DNA of 64,000 nt. It comes from Falsiroseomonas stagni DSM 19981 (lineage in GTDB: Bacteria; Pseudomonadota; Alphaproteobacteria; Acetobacterales; Acetobacteraceae). A model generated the notes under the pieces. That model saw only the letters and a program-made list of their open reading frames with translations, was not told where the DNA came from and ran no database searches. Location of the stretch: the NCBI RefSeq assembly GCF_900114315.1, contig NZ_FOSQ01000010.1, forward strand, positions 141,696 to 205,695, read 5' to 3'. Both the position numbers and the translations under genes were made by a program. Positions 23,454 to 32,661 of the stretch are shown in pieces. The stretch's first letter is position 1. Every line of letters begins with the position of its first letter.

Positions 23454-25034
23454 TCAGTTGGATGGCCGGGCGCCCATCGCGACGGTCCGCTCATCCATGC
23501 GCGGCTCGTAGGTGATGCCGCGGCGCGTCGCCCAGAAGTTGACCAGCTGGAAGAGCGGGATCATCGCCGTCTCCCGGTCCACCATCGCGACCGCTTCCTG
23601 CAACAGCCGCTCCCGCGCCGCATCGTCCAGCGTCGCGGTGGCGCGGGCCGTCAGCGCATCCAGCTCCGGGTTGGAGTAGCGGGAGTTGTTGGAGGCGCCG
23701 GTGCGCTTCTCCCGGTCGAAGGTGCCGAAGATGTTGACCAGCATGTAGCTGGCCTCCCCGGTCACGCTGCCCCAGCCGGCCAGGCGGGCATTGTGTTCCT
23801 GCCGCGCGGTGCGGGCGGCATAGGCTGCCCAGGGGAGGGATTCGACCTGGGTGCGCACGCCGATGCGCGTCCACATCTGCGCCACCGCCTGGGCGGTACG
23901 GGCGTCATTGGGGTAGCGGTCGTTCGGGGTATGCAGCGTCAGGCGGAAGCCCTGCGGGAAGCCCGCTTCCGCCAGCAGGCGGCGGGCGGCTTCCGGGTCC
24001 GGGCGCGGGGCGGTGACGGCGGGGTTGTAGGAATAGGACCCCGGCGGCAGCCACTGGCCGGTGGGGCGCGCCGTGCCTTCCATCACGCGGTCCGACAGCG
24101 CTTCCCGGTCGATGGCGACGGAGAGCGCGCGGCGGACACGCGCATCCAGCATCGGGTTGCGGGGCAGGGGGCGGCCTTCATTGTCCGAGACATGGACGGG
24201 CGGGCCATCGGTGCGGGAGAAATCGGTCATCAGGTAGATCAGGCGCAGGCCCTGGATCTCCGAGATCGAGACGCGCGGGTTCTGTCGCAGCCGCGCGATG
24301 TCGGAACTCGGCACCTGGTCGATCACATCGAGGTCGCCGGCCAGGATGCCGGCGGTGCGCGCCGCGTCATTGGCGATGAAGCGGTAGGAGACGCGGGCCC
24401 AGGGCTCCGCGCCCCGCCAGTAATCGGGGTTGCGGGTGAATTCGGTGCGATCGCCGGGGCGGTAGGTGCCGATGCGGTAGGGACCGGTGCCGATGGCGGC
24501 GCGGCCGCTGTTGTAGTCCTCCGTCGCGGCCCCTTCGCCGACATGACGGGAGATGATCTGGATGGAGGCCAGTTCCGTCGGCAGCAGGGGATGCGGGGCG
24601 GCGGTGTGGAAGCGGATGGTCAGCGGGTCCATCACCTCCGCCCGCGTGATGGCTCGCACGAAGCCGCCGAAGCCGCCGGGGCTGTTCGGCACGTTGGGGG
24701 CGCGGCCGATGGTGAAGACGACGTCGTCGGCCGTGAAGGGGCGGCCGTCATGCCACTTCACGCCAGGGCGCAGCTTGAATTCCCAGACCGTGTCGGAAAT
24801 CGCCCGCCAGCTTTCGGCCAAAGCGGGCTGGATGCGGGCCTGTGCATCCTGTTCCACTAGGCGGTCGAACAGATGCATGGTCAGGCTGATATTGGGGGAG
24901 GCGTTGTAGAAATGCGGGTCGAGCGAGGTCGGCGACCCGCCGATGCCGATGGTGAGGTTCTGGGCGAGGGCCGGGGGAGCGAGAAGCAGGGCGAGTGCCG
25001 CGAGGCCGGCGGGGCGGGGGAGGCGGTGTCTCAT
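23454..25034 (-). CDS. Peptide/nickel-type ABC transporter substrate-binding protein (SBP_bac_5)
   Basis: A 526-residue periplasmic binding protein of cluster C with a signal peptide (cleavage near ALA-QN). Family features: SLDPHFYNASPN near the N-terminus, VWEFKLRPGVKWHDGRPFTADDVVFT, IGTGPYRI and the C-terminal IPLFQLVNFWATRRG. It is a paralogue of the binding protein encoded on the opposite strand 103 bases away, with which it shares long stretches throughout. It has no permease genes of its own on this strand and probably uses the neighbouring transporter. Confidence 0.93.
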   Translation of the reverse strand: MRHRLPRPAGLAALALLLAPPALAQNLTIGIGGSPTSLDPHFYNASPNISLTMHLFDRLVEQDAQARIQPALAESWRAISDTVWEFKLRPGVKWHDGRPFTADDVVFTIGRAPNVPNSPGGFGGFVRAITRAEVMDPLTIRFHTAAPHPLLPTELASIQIISRHVGEGAATEDYNSGRAAIGTGPYRIGTYRPGDRTEFTRNPDYWRGAEPWARVSYRFIANDAARTAGILAGDLDVIDQVPSSDIARLRQNPRVSISEIQGLRLIYLMTDFSRTDGPPVHVSDNEGRPLPRNPMLDARVRRALSVAIDREALSDRVMEGTARPTGQWLPPGSYSYNPAVTAPRPDPEAARRLLAEAGFPQGFRLTLHTPNDRYPNDARTAQAVAQMWTRIGVRTQVESLPWAAYAARTARQEHNARLAGWGSVTGEASYMLVNIFGTFDREKRTGASNNSRYSNPELDALTARATATLDDAARERLLQEAVAMVDRETAMIPLFQLVNFWATRRGITYEPRMDERTVAMGARPSN

Positions 25035-25137
25035 GGCAGGTTTTTTCTCCCGGATTCAGGTTCCGGGCTTCAACCTAGCCTCACCTGTGGCACGCTGCTA
25101 CACGGAACGGGTAGTCTGGGGACCGGGGAGAATGGCG
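25035..25137. promoter_or_regulatory. Divergent promoter region between the two binding-protein genes
   Basis: The 103 bp between the two starts must carry both promoters and any shared operator. GGGGAG (25125-25130) is the ribosome-binding site of the plus-strand gene. No clear operator palindrome is seen. Confidence 0.4.
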
Positions 25138-26727
25138 ATGCGATACAGCATCCGGACAGCCGCGTTGGCTGGTGTTTCGGCAATCGCGTTCGGGGCGGCG
25201 GGCGCGGCCGCGCAGAACCTGACGATCGGCGTCGGATCGCCGGTCACCTCGCTAGACCCGCATTACCACCAGCTGTCGCCGAACAATGCCGTCAGCGACA
25301 TGATCTTCGAGAAGCTGATCGACACCGACGCCGCCGCGCGGAACATCCCGGGGCTGGCGACGGAATGGCGCGCGGTCGGCCCGACCGTCTGGGAATTCAA
25401 GTTGCGGCCGGGTGTTCGCTTCCACAACGGCAATCCCTTCACGGCCGAGGACGTGGCCTTCACGATCCAGCGCCTGCCGAATGTGCCGAACAGCCCGTCC
25501 TCCTATGCCGCCTACGCAAGGCCGATCGTGCGGATGGAGATCGTCGATCCGCTGACCATCCGCTTCCACACCGCGGCGCCCTATCCGCTGCTGCCGCTCG
25601 ACATGACGAATGTCCGCATCCTGGATGCGGAGACGCATGCGACGGCGACGACGGAGCAGTTCAACGCCGGCACCATGGCGATCGGCACCGGCCCCTTCCG
25701 CGTGCAGTCCCACCGCAGCGGCGATCGCATCGAGTTCGAGCGCAACGCCGCCTACTGGGGCACCGCGCCGGCCTTCCAGCGCGTCTCCTACCGCATGATC
25801 ACGAACGATGCGTCGCGCACCGCGTCGCTGCTGTCGGGGGACCTCGACTTCATCGACCAGGTGCCGACGACGGACCTGGCGCGGCTGCGCGCCGACCAGC
25901 GCCTGGCGCTGTCGGAGACGGTGGGGCTGCGGCTGATCTTCCTCGGCCTCGATCACCTGCGCGCGGCCGGGGAGAATTCGCCCCACATCACGGATAATGA
26001 CGGGCGGCCGCTGGGCCGGAACCCGCTGAAGGACGTGCGGGTGCGGCGCGCGCTGTCCATGGCGATCGACCGCGGCGCGATCACCAGCCGCATCATGGAA
26101 GGGGCGGCGACGCCGTCCGGGCAGTTCCTGCCGCCGGGCACCTTCAGCCATGTGGCGGATGTGCCGGCGCCGGCCTTCGATCCCGATGGCGCGCGGCGCC
26201 TGCTGGCGGAAGCGGGCTACCCCAACGGCTTCCGCATCCAGCTGAACAGCCCGAACGACCGCTACATCAACGATGCCCGCATCGCCCAGGCGATCGGCGC
26301 GATGTGGACGCGCATCGGCGTGCGCACCACGGTGGAAGCGCAGACCTGGTCCATCTTCGTCAACCGCGCCGCGCGGGCCGAATACTCCGCGCATCTCATC
26401 GGCTGGGGCTCCAACCCCGATGGCAGCCACCCGCTGCGCAACATCATGGCCACCGTCAGCAGCGAACGCGGCTGGGGCGCGTCCAACCGCGGCCGCTATT
26501 CCAATACCGAGGTGGATGAACTGCTGAGCCAGGCGCTGGTGGAACTGGACGAGCCGCGGCGGGAGCAGATCCTGATCCGCGCCCAGCGGATGGCGCATGA
26601 GGACGTGGCCGTCATCCCGCTGCATATCCAGACCAACATCTGGGCCATGCGCCGCGGGCTGACCCACACGCCGCGCGTCGATGAACTCACGCGGGCGCAG
26701 GATGTGCGCCCGGCTGCCGCACGGTGA
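25138..26727 (+). CDS. Peptide/nickel-type ABC transporter substrate-binding protein (SBP_bac_5)
   Basis: A 529-residue periplasmic binding protein with a signal peptide (AAA-QN cleavage near residue 25). It matches the divergent paralogue in SLDPHYHQLSPNNAVS, VWEFKLRPGVRFHNGNPFTAEDVAFT, IGTGPFRVQ and IPLHIQTNIWAMRRG. The ATG at 25138 has GGGGAG at 7-base spacing; the ATG six bases earlier is too close to that site. It is the first gene of an operon that continues with two permeases and two ATPases. Confidence 0.94.
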   Translation: MRYSIRTAALAGVSAIAFGAAGAAAQNLTIGVGSPVTSLDPHYHQLSPNNAVSDMIFEKLIDTDAAARNIPGLATEWRAVGPTVWEFKLRPGVRFHNGNPFTAEDVAFTIQRLPNVPNSPSSYAAYARPIVRMEIVDPLTIRFHTAAPYPLLPLDMTNVRILDAETHATATTEQFNAGTMAIGTGPFRVQSHRSGDRIEFERNAAYWGTAPAFQRVSYRMITNDASRTASLLSGDLDFIDQVPTTDLARLRADQRLALSETVGLRLIFLGLDHLRAAGENSPHITDNDGRPLGRNPLKDVRVRRALSMAIDRGAITSRIMEGAATPSGQFLPPGTFSHVADVPAPAFDPDGARRLLAEAGYPNGFRIQLNSPNDRYINDARIAQAIGAMWTRIGVRTTVEAQTWSIFVNRAARAEYSAHLIGWGSNPDGSHPLRNIMATVSSERGWGASNRGRYSNTEVDELLSQALVELDEPRREQILIRAQRMAHEDVAVIPLHIQTNIWAMRRGLTHTPRVDELTRAQDVRPAAAR

Positions 26728-26764
26728 GGCCGCCCAGCGCGGGACGACCTGAAAGGAACCCGGC

Positions 26765-27736
26765 ATGAGCGTCTATCTCCTCCGCCGGCTGATCCAGGCC
26801 GTCGGCGTCGTGCTGGCCATGTCGCTGATCGTCTTCGTCGGCGTCTTCGCCATCGGCGATCCGGTCGAGATCCTGATCAGCCCCGATGCGGACCAGATGG
26901 AGCGGGAGCGCGCCATCAAGGCGCTCGGCCTCGACCTGCCGCTGTGGCAGCAATACGGGATCTTCCTGGGCAAGGCGCTGCAGGGCGACCTCGGCCGGTC
27001 CTTCGTCTTCAACGAACCCGCGCTGACGCTGATCATGCAGCGCATGCCGGCGACGCTGGAACTCGCGCTGGCCGCCACCTTCGGTGCCATCCTGATCGGC
27101 CTGCCGCTCGGCCTCTATGCCGGGCTGCGCCCGAACAGCGTGGGGTCGAAGGCGATCATGGCGGGATCGATCCTCGGCTTCTCCCTGCCGACCTTCTGGG
27201 TCGGGCTGATGCTCATCATGGTCTTCGCGGTGCAACTCGGCTGGCTGCCCTCCACCGGGCGGGGGGAGACGGTGACGATCCTCGGCACCCGCTGGTCCTT
27301 CTTCACCATGGATGGGCTGGCCCACATGGTGATGCCGGCGCTGAACCTCGCCCTGTTCAAGATCAGCCTCGTCATCCGCCTGACCCGCGCGGGGGTGCGG
27401 GAGACGATGCTGATGGACTACGTGAAGTTCGCCCGCGCCAAGGGGCTTTCCCCCTTCCGCGTCACCTTCGTGCATGTCTTCAAGAACATCCTGATCCCCG
27501 TCGTCACCGTCACGGGGCTGGAGTTCGGCAGCACCATCGCCTTCTCCGTCGTCACGGAATCGATCTTCGCCTGGCCCGGCATGGGCAAGCTGATCATCGA
27601 CAGCATCAACGTGCTCGACCGGCCCGTGATCGTCGCCTACCTGATGATCATCGTGCTGATGTTCATCACCATCAACCTGATCGTGGACCTCACCTATTCG
27701 GTGCTCGATCCGCGCGTCCGGCTGGAGGGCAAGTGA
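26765..27736 (+). CDS. ABC transporter permease, DppB/OppB type
   Basis: A 323-residue inner-membrane permease with about six helices. The EAA-type coupling loop is FARAKGLSPFRVTFVHVFKN (around 225-245), and the N-terminal YLLRRLIQAVGVVLAMSLIVF is typical of DppB-like proteins. It lies 37 bases after the binding protein gene with AAAGGA before its ATG, and one base before the next permease. Confidence 0.95.
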   Translation: MSVYLLRRLIQAVGVVLAMSLIVFVGVFAIGDPVEILISPDADQMERERAIKALGLDLPLWQQYGIFLGKALQGDLGRSFVFNEPALTLIMQRMPATLELALAATFGAILIGLPLGLYAGLRPNSVGSKAIMAGSILGFSLPTFWVGLMLIMVFAVQLGWLPSTGRGETVTILGTRWSFFTMDGLAHMVMPALNLALFKISLVIRLTRAGVRETMLMDYVKFARAKGLSPFRVTFVHVFKNILIPVVTVTGLEFGSTIAFSVVTESIFAWPGMGKLIIDSINVLDRPVIVAYLMIIVLMFITINLIVDLTYSVLDPRVRLEGK

Positions 27737-27737
27737 G

Positions 27738-28661
27738 ATGAGTGCGGCTGTCGAGACACCCCCCGTCATCCCCGCCAAGGACAAGGTGGAGACGCCGTTC
27801 CAGCGCTTCGTCTCCGAATTCGCGGAGTCGAAGCTGGCGCTGTTCGGCCTTGTCGTCTTCACCATCATCGCGGTGGTGGCGATCCTGGCGCCCTTCATCT
27901 CCCCCCAGAACCCCTATGATTTGGCGGTGCTGGACATCATGGATGGGCGGCTGGAGCCGGGGTCGAAGTCCGGCGACGGCGAGACGACCTTCTACCTGGG
28001 CACGGATGACCAGGGGCGGGACATGCTGTCCGGCATCATGTACGGGCTGCGCATCTCGCTGACCGTCGGCGCCGGTTCCGCCTTCATCGCCTGCATGGTC
28101 GGCGCCTCGCTGGGCCTGCTGGCGGCCTATGCCGGCGGCAAGACGGACAGCGCCATCATGCGCGTCGTCGACCTGCAGCTGTCCTTCCCCTCCATCCTCG
28201 TCGCGCTGATGATCCTGGCCTTCCTTGGCAAGTCGATCACCAACGTCGTCATCGCCATCGTCGTGGTGGAATGGGCCTATTACGCCCGCACGGTGCGCGG
28301 CACCGCGCTGGTGGAGCGAAGGCGCGAATACATCGAGGCCGCGGAATGCCTGGCGCTGCCGAAGCGCCGCATCCTGTTCGGCCATCTGCTGCCGAACTGC
28401 CTGCCGCCGCTGATCGTCATCGGCACCATGCAGGTGGCGCGCGCCATCGCGCTGGAAGCGACGCTGTCCTTCCTCGGCCTCGGTGTGCCGATCACGGAAC
28501 CCTCGCTCGGCCTGCTGATCGCCAATGGCTACGAATACATGCTCAGCGGCAAATACTGGATCAGCTTCTATCCCGGCATCGCGCTGCTCGTGACCATCGT
28601 CTCCATCAACCTGGTCGGCGACCAGTTGCGGGACGTGCTGAACCCGAGGCTGAAGAAATGA
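27738..28661 (+). CDS. ABC transporter permease, DppC/OppC type
   Basis: A 307-residue permease. A cytoplasmic N-terminus is followed by the OppC-N region (ESKLALFGLVVFTIIAVVAILAPFISP), then the transport domain with the EAA loop EAAECLALPKRRILFGHLLPN (around 203-223). The start is one base past the DppB-type stop, and its own stop overlaps the first ATPase start (ATGA). Confidence 0.95.
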   Translation: MSAAVETPPVIPAKDKVETPFQRFVSEFAESKLALFGLVVFTIIAVVAILAPFISPQNPYDLAVLDIMDGRLEPGSKSGDGETTFYLGTDDQGRDMLSGIMYGLRISLTVGAGSAFIACMVGASLGLLAAYAGGKTDSAIMRVVDLQLSFPSILVALMILAFLGKSITNVVIAIVVVEWAYYARTVRGTALVERRREYIEAAECLALPKRRILFGHLLPNCLPPLIVIGTMQVARAIALEATLSFLGLGVPITEPSLGLLIANGYEYMLSGKYWISFYPGIALLVTIVSINLVGDQLRDVLNPRLKK

Positions 28662-29641
28662 CGGCGCCCACGCTCGAGGTCCGGAACCTCTGCACCCACT
28701 TCTTCACCCGCGCGGGCGTGGTGCGCGCGGTCGACGACGTCTCCTTCACCGTGCGGCGGGGGCAGGTGCTGGGGCTGGTGGGTGAATCCGGGTCGGGGAA
28801 GACCGTGACCGGCTTCTCCATCATGGGGCTGGTGGATGCGCCCGGGCGCATCGTATCGGGCAGCATCCTGTTCCAGGGGAAGGATCTGGCGAGCCTGTCG
28901 GAGGAGGAGATGCGCCACCTCCGCGGCAATCGCATCGCCATGATCTTCCAGGACCCGATGATGACGCTGAACCCGGTCCTGCGGATCGACACGCAGATGA
29001 TCGAGACGGTGCAGGCGCATGAGAAGGTCAGCGACGACGAAGCCCGCGCCCGCGCGCGCGATGCGCTCGGCATGGTGGGCATCCCGTCCCCGGATGAGCG
29101 GCTGAAATCCTACCCGCATCAGTTCTCCGGCGGCATGCGCCAGCGCGTCGCCATCGCCATCGCGCTGCTGCACCGGCCGGACCTGATCGTGGCGGATGAA
29201 CCCACCACCGCGCTCGACGTCACGATCCAGGGGCAGATCCTGGCGGAGGTGCAGAAGCTCTGCGCCAATACCGGCACGGCGATGATCTGGATCACGCATG
29301 ACCTGTCCGTCGTCGCCGGCCTCGCCGACGACATCGCGGTGATGTACGCGGGCAAGGTCGTGGAATACGGCGATGTGGGAGAGGTGCTGGACACGCCGCT
29401 GCATCCCTACACCCATGGCCTGATCGGCAGCGTGCCGTCGCGCAACAAGCGGGGCGAACCGCTGCGGCAGATTCCCGGCATGACGCCCTCGCTGCTCAAC
29501 CTGCCGGAGGGCTGTGCCTTCCGCGCCCGCTGCCCGCGCGCGCAGACGGATTGCGTGCAGCGGCCCGAATTGCGGGAATGGCTGCCCGCCCGCTTCGCCC
29601 GCTGCCACCACCCGCATCGCGAAGAGGCCGCCGCGGCATGA
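28658..29641 (+). CDS. ABC transporter ATP-binding protein, DppD/OppD type
   Basis: A 327-residue ATPase: Walker A GESGSGKT (about 42-49), signature FSGGMRQRV, Walker B LIVADEPTTALD, H-loop ITHD, and the C-terminal oligopeptide-transporter extension with clustered Cys (GCAFRARCPRAQTDC) that in relatives holds an iron-sulfur cluster. Starts in an ATGA overlap with the DppC-type gene and ends in an ATGA overlap with the next ATPase. Confidence 0.95.
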   Translation: MTAPTLEVRNLCTHFFTRAGVVRAVDDVSFTVRRGQVLGLVGESGSGKTVTGFSIMGLVDAPGRIVSGSILFQGKDLASLSEEEMRHLRGNRIAMIFQDPMMTLNPVLRIDTQMIETVQAHEKVSDDEARARARDALGMVGIPSPDERLKSYPHQFSGGMRQRVAIAIALLHRPDLIVADEPTTALDVTIQGQILAEVQKLCANTGTAMIWITHDLSVVAGLADDIAVMYAGKVVEYGDVGEVLDTPLHPYTHGLIGSVPSRNKRGEPLRQIPGMTPSLLNLPEGCAFRARCPRAQTDCVQRPELREWLPARFARCHHPHREEAAAA

Positions 29642-30684
29642 GCGCGACTGACGAGCAGATCTACGCGACCCGGACCTTCACCGACACCGAAGTGCCGATG
29701 ATCGAGTTGAAGGGCGTCTCTCGCCGCTTCTCCAAGAAGCTCGACATCGCGGCGAAGCTCGCCCGCAAGCTCGGCGCCGATGTGCGGGAGGAGATCGTGC
29801 ACGCCGTGGACGGCGTCGACCTCCGTGTCCGCAAGGGGGAGGTCGTCGGCCTGGTCGGTGAATCCGGCTGCGGCAAGTCCACGCTGGGGCGGATCGTGGC
29901 GGGCATCCTGCCGCAATCCGATGGCCAGGTCTTCTGGAAGGGCCAGGACGTCGCCGGCCTGCATGGCGATGCCGAACGCACGGCCAAGCTGCGCCGGCAG
30001 ATGATCTTCCAGGACCCCTATGCCAGCCTCAATCCCCGCATGAAGGTGGCGGATATCGTGGGGGAGGCGCCGCAGGTCCATGGCCTGATCAAGCGCGGCG
30101 GCTTCGACGAGTATGTGGATGAGCAGATGCGCCGGGCGGGGCTCGATCCCGCCTTCAAGCGCCGCTACCCACACCAGTTCTCCGGCGGCCAGCGCCAGCG
30201 CATCGGCATCGCGCGTGCACTCGCCGTGCAGCCGGAATTCATCGTCTGCGACGAAGCGGTGGCCGCGCTCGACGTCTCGATCCAGGCGCAGATCCTGAAC
30301 CTGTTCATGCGGCTGCGGCGGGAACTGGACCTCACCTACCTGTTCATCAGCCATGACCTCGGCGTGGTGGAACACCTCAGCGACCGCGTCGTGATCATGT
30401 ATCTCGGCCGGGTGGTCGAGGAAGCGCCGACCGAGCGTGTCTTCAGCGCGGCAAACCACCCCTATACCCGCAGCCTGCTGGACAGCGTGCCGCGCATCGG
30501 CAACCGCAAGCGCGCCTTCGCGACGGTGAAGGGGGAGATCCCGTCGCCGCTCAACCCGCCCTCCGGCTGCCACTTCCACCCGCGCTGCCCGCTCGCCTTC
30601 GACCGCTGCAAGGTGGAGGTGCCGAAGCTGAAGACGGTGGGCGCCCTGCATCGCAGCGCCTGCCACCTGAACGACGCTGGCTGA
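29638..30684 (+). CDS. ABC transporter ATP-binding protein, DppF/OppF type
   Basis: A 348-residue ATPase: Walker A GESGCGKS, signature FSGGQRQRI, H-loop FISHD and the C-terminal Cys-rich extension (GCHFHPRCPLAFDRC). The Walker B segment reads FIVCDEAVAALD, with Ala where DppF proteins usually have Pro (DEPVSALD); the catalytic Glu is present. An insert (FSKKLDIAAKLARKLGADVREE, about residues 31-52) separates the N-terminal strand from the usual AVDGVDL start. It is the last gene of the operon; a hairpin follows at 30693-30719. Confidence 0.94.
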   Translation: MSATDEQIYATRTFTDTEVPMIELKGVSRRFSKKLDIAAKLARKLGADVREEIVHAVDGVDLRVRKGEVVGLVGESGCGKSTLGRIVAGILPQSDGQVFWKGQDVAGLHGDAERTAKLRRQMIFQDPYASLNPRMKVADIVGEAPQVHGLIKRGGFDEYVDEQMRRAGLDPAFKRRYPHQFSGGQRQRIGIARALAVQPEFIVCDEAVAALDVSIQAQILNLFMRLRRELDLTYLFISHDLGVVEHLSDRVVIMYLGRVVEEAPTERVFSAANHPYTRSLLDSVPRIGNRKRAFATVKGEIPSPLNPPSGCHFHPRCPLAFDRCKVEVPKLKTVGALHRSACHLNDAG

Positions 30685-30692
30685 GCCGGGCG

Positions 30693-30719
30693 CCTCCGCG
30701 CGGGGCGCTTGCGCGGAGG
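30693..30719. repeat. Hairpin after the peptide ABC operon
   Basis: CCTCCGCGC and GCGCGGAGG form a 9-bp perfect stem with a 9-base loop, 8 bases after the operon's last stop. There is no T run, so it is an mRNA 3'-end stabiliser or Rho-dependent stop at best. Confidence 0.55.
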
Positions 30720-30744
30720 GGGGCGGTTGGAGGATCAAGGGTGC

Positions 30745-32559
30745 ATGAGCACCCCTGCCGACATCCTCCCCCCCACCGGCGATCCCGTGGTCGATCCCTT
30801 GGGCGACGTCCCGATCGACTATGTCGTGGTGAGCTTCCTCGGCGACCTGCCGCTGCTGCGCCTGCAGGCCCGCAGCTTCGCCCGCTACCACGTGGCCGAC
30901 GACATCGGCCGCATCATCGTCGTCAACAACGACAATGACAGCACCGCCTTCGACCAGCGCTTCGAGGCCGAGATCCTACCCCTCTACGGCGCGCTGGCGG
31001 AGAAGGTCCAGGCGGTGCGGGCGGATGACCTGCTGCCGGGCATCACGAAATCCCGCCGCGGCTGGCGGCGCCAGCAGGCGCTGAAGCTGGCGGCCTGCCG
31101 CCTGGTGCGGTCGCCCCTGGCCGTCTGCATCGACAGCAAGAACCACCTGATCCGCCCCGCGGGCAAGGCGGTGTACCGGACGCCGGAAGGCCGGCTGATC
31201 GTGCCGGCGCGGCGACGCTGGTCGGTGCCCGAGGCCTGCCTGCGCTATTTCGGGGTGGCGGAGGAAGCCTGGCCCGCCGATGCCGCCAATGTCACCACCC
31301 CCTATCCGCTGGTGACGGCGCAGGTCCTCTCGCTGCTGGAGGAACTGGACCGGCGCGGCGAGAACCTGGCCACGCTGTTCGAGACACGGGGGGAGTTCTT
31401 CGAATTCGCCCTCTACCACGCCTGGCTGGTCGCGCAGGGGCTGGACGGGCTCTATGACCTGCATGCGCCGATCATCGCCACCGGCCTCTGGCCGCATAAA
31501 TTCGACGATCCCGATCGCCCGCTGCGGCGCCTGGTGGCGCAGACCGGCCTGCCGCATGTCCATTGGATGGCGATCCACCGCAAGACGCGGGATGTGACGC
31601 CGGCGCTCAAGGATGTCGTGACGGGCCTATGGCAGGGGTTCGGCCTGACCGAAACGACGGAGGAAGGCATCGCCATCCTCTCCGCCGGCACCATGGCGCC
31701 CGGCGTGGAGGAAACCCCGGACCGGGAGGAAGGCGCGGATGAGGCGGAGGGCGAGGCGGCGGCCGCTTCCCCCCGGCCGGCACCCGCCGCCCCGGCGGTG
31801 CCGATGGTCGATCCCGTCGATGCCCTGCTGCTGCCGGGCTTCCGCACGGGGCGGGAGACGCTGGACGTCCTGAAGGTCTTCGCCGGGCTGGCGGGGCCGC
31901 GGGTGCTCGACCTCGGCTGCTATCGCGGCGGGTCGACCCTGGTGATGGCGCTGCTGGGCAAGCATGTGGAGGCGCTGATCGATGGCCGCTTCTGGCCCGA
32001 CCGCCTGGCGCCGATCCTGGAGCCGCGCGGCATGCGCGCGCTGAACCTGCCCTATGAGCAGTATGAACCGGCGGCGCCGCTGGACGGCATCTGGGCGTCG
32101 CATGTGCTGCAGAATGCGCGCAATCCCGGGCTGTTCCTGGATCGCTGCCGCCGCCACCTCAGGGATGATGGCTGGCTGGCGGTGGTGGTGCCGCCGCTGC
32201 GATCCCGCATCACGGCGGGGAAGGTCAATCCGGGCTGGAACCTGGGCGCGCTGATGTACGCGCTGCTGGCGGCGGGCTTCGACCTGACCCGCGGCCACTT
32301 CCTGACGCATGGCTTCAACGTGGTGGCCTTCGTGCCCAAGGCGGCGCGGGTGCTGGAACGCCCGGCCGACGCCTTCGCCGACCCGTCGCTGTGGCCCTTC
32401 AAGCTGGATGCGAAGCGCGGATTCGAAGGCGACATCCCATTCTGCAACTGGCCGCAGGAATTCCGCGACCGGATGGCGACGGGGCTGTCCGAACTGGCGC
32501 TGGAGGGACCGGAGGCCGCGCTGGCGGAGGCACGGCGCCTGGCGATGATCTGGGTCTGA
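30745..32559 (+). CDS. DUF6492-like glycosyltransferase-fold domain fused to a SAM methyltransferase-like domain
   Basis: A 604-residue two-domain protein. Residues about 20-310 resemble DUF6492-type proteins, with a glycosyltransferase-A-like start (IDYVVVSFLGDLPLLRLQARS, then IIVVNND) and an acidic/Lys-His motif CIDSKNH (128-134) where GT-A enzymes keep their DxD. An acidic then Ala/Pro-rich linker (about 320-355) joins it to a class I methyltransferase-like fold with the Gly loop VLDLGCYRGG (387-396) and a 'bad-copy' centre. The start ATG follows GGAGGATCAAGG. Substrates unknown; a role in surface polysaccharide decoration is inference. Confidence 0.75.
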   Translation: MSTPADILPPTGDPVVDPLGDVPIDYVVVSFLGDLPLLRLQARSFARYHVADDIGRIIVVNNDNDSTAFDQRFEAEILPLYGALAEKVQAVRADDLLPGITKSRRGWRRQQALKLAACRLVRSPLAVCIDSKNHLIRPAGKAVYRTPEGRLIVPARRRWSVPEACLRYFGVAEEAWPADAANVTTPYPLVTAQVLSLLEELDRRGENLATLFETRGEFFEFALYHAWLVAQGLDGLYDLHAPIIATGLWPHKFDDPDRPLRRLVAQTGLPHVHWMAIHRKTRDVTPALKDVVTGLWQGFGLTETTEEGIAILSAGTMAPGVEETPDREEGADEAEGEAAAASPRPAPAAPAVPMVDPVDALLLPGFRTGRETLDVLKVFAGLAGPRVLDLGCYRGGSTLVMALLGKHVEALIDGRFWPDRLAPILEPRGMRALNLPYEQYEPAAPLDGIWASHVLQNARNPGLFLDRCRRHLRDDGWLAVVVPPLRSRITAGKVNPGWNLGALMYALLAAGFDLTRGHFLTHGFNVVAFVPKAARVLERPADAFADPSLWPFKLDAKRGFEGDIPFCNWPQEFRDRMATGLSELALEGPEAALAEARRLAMIWV

Positions 32560-32565
32560 TACCGG

Positions 32566-32650
32566 GCGCACGAAGGTTTCAACTTCGTGCCCCGCGCCGC
32601 AGGGCGACATGTCATGCGTTCGGCGTGACGGGCCCCGGCCCCGGCGGGGC
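32566..32650. repeat. Hairpin-rich intergenic stretch
   Basis: Two strong inverted repeats lie between the fusion gene and the repeat protein gene: CACGAAG-N7-CTTCGTG (about 32573-32593) and CCCGGCCCC-GGC-GGGGCCGGG (about 32633-32653). The segment TTCGGCGTGACG also occurs in the repeat at 16831-17032, so it may be a short relative of that family. It could act as a bidirectional stop for the two convergent genes. Confidence 0.5.
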
Positions 32651-32661
32651 CGGGCCGGTTG

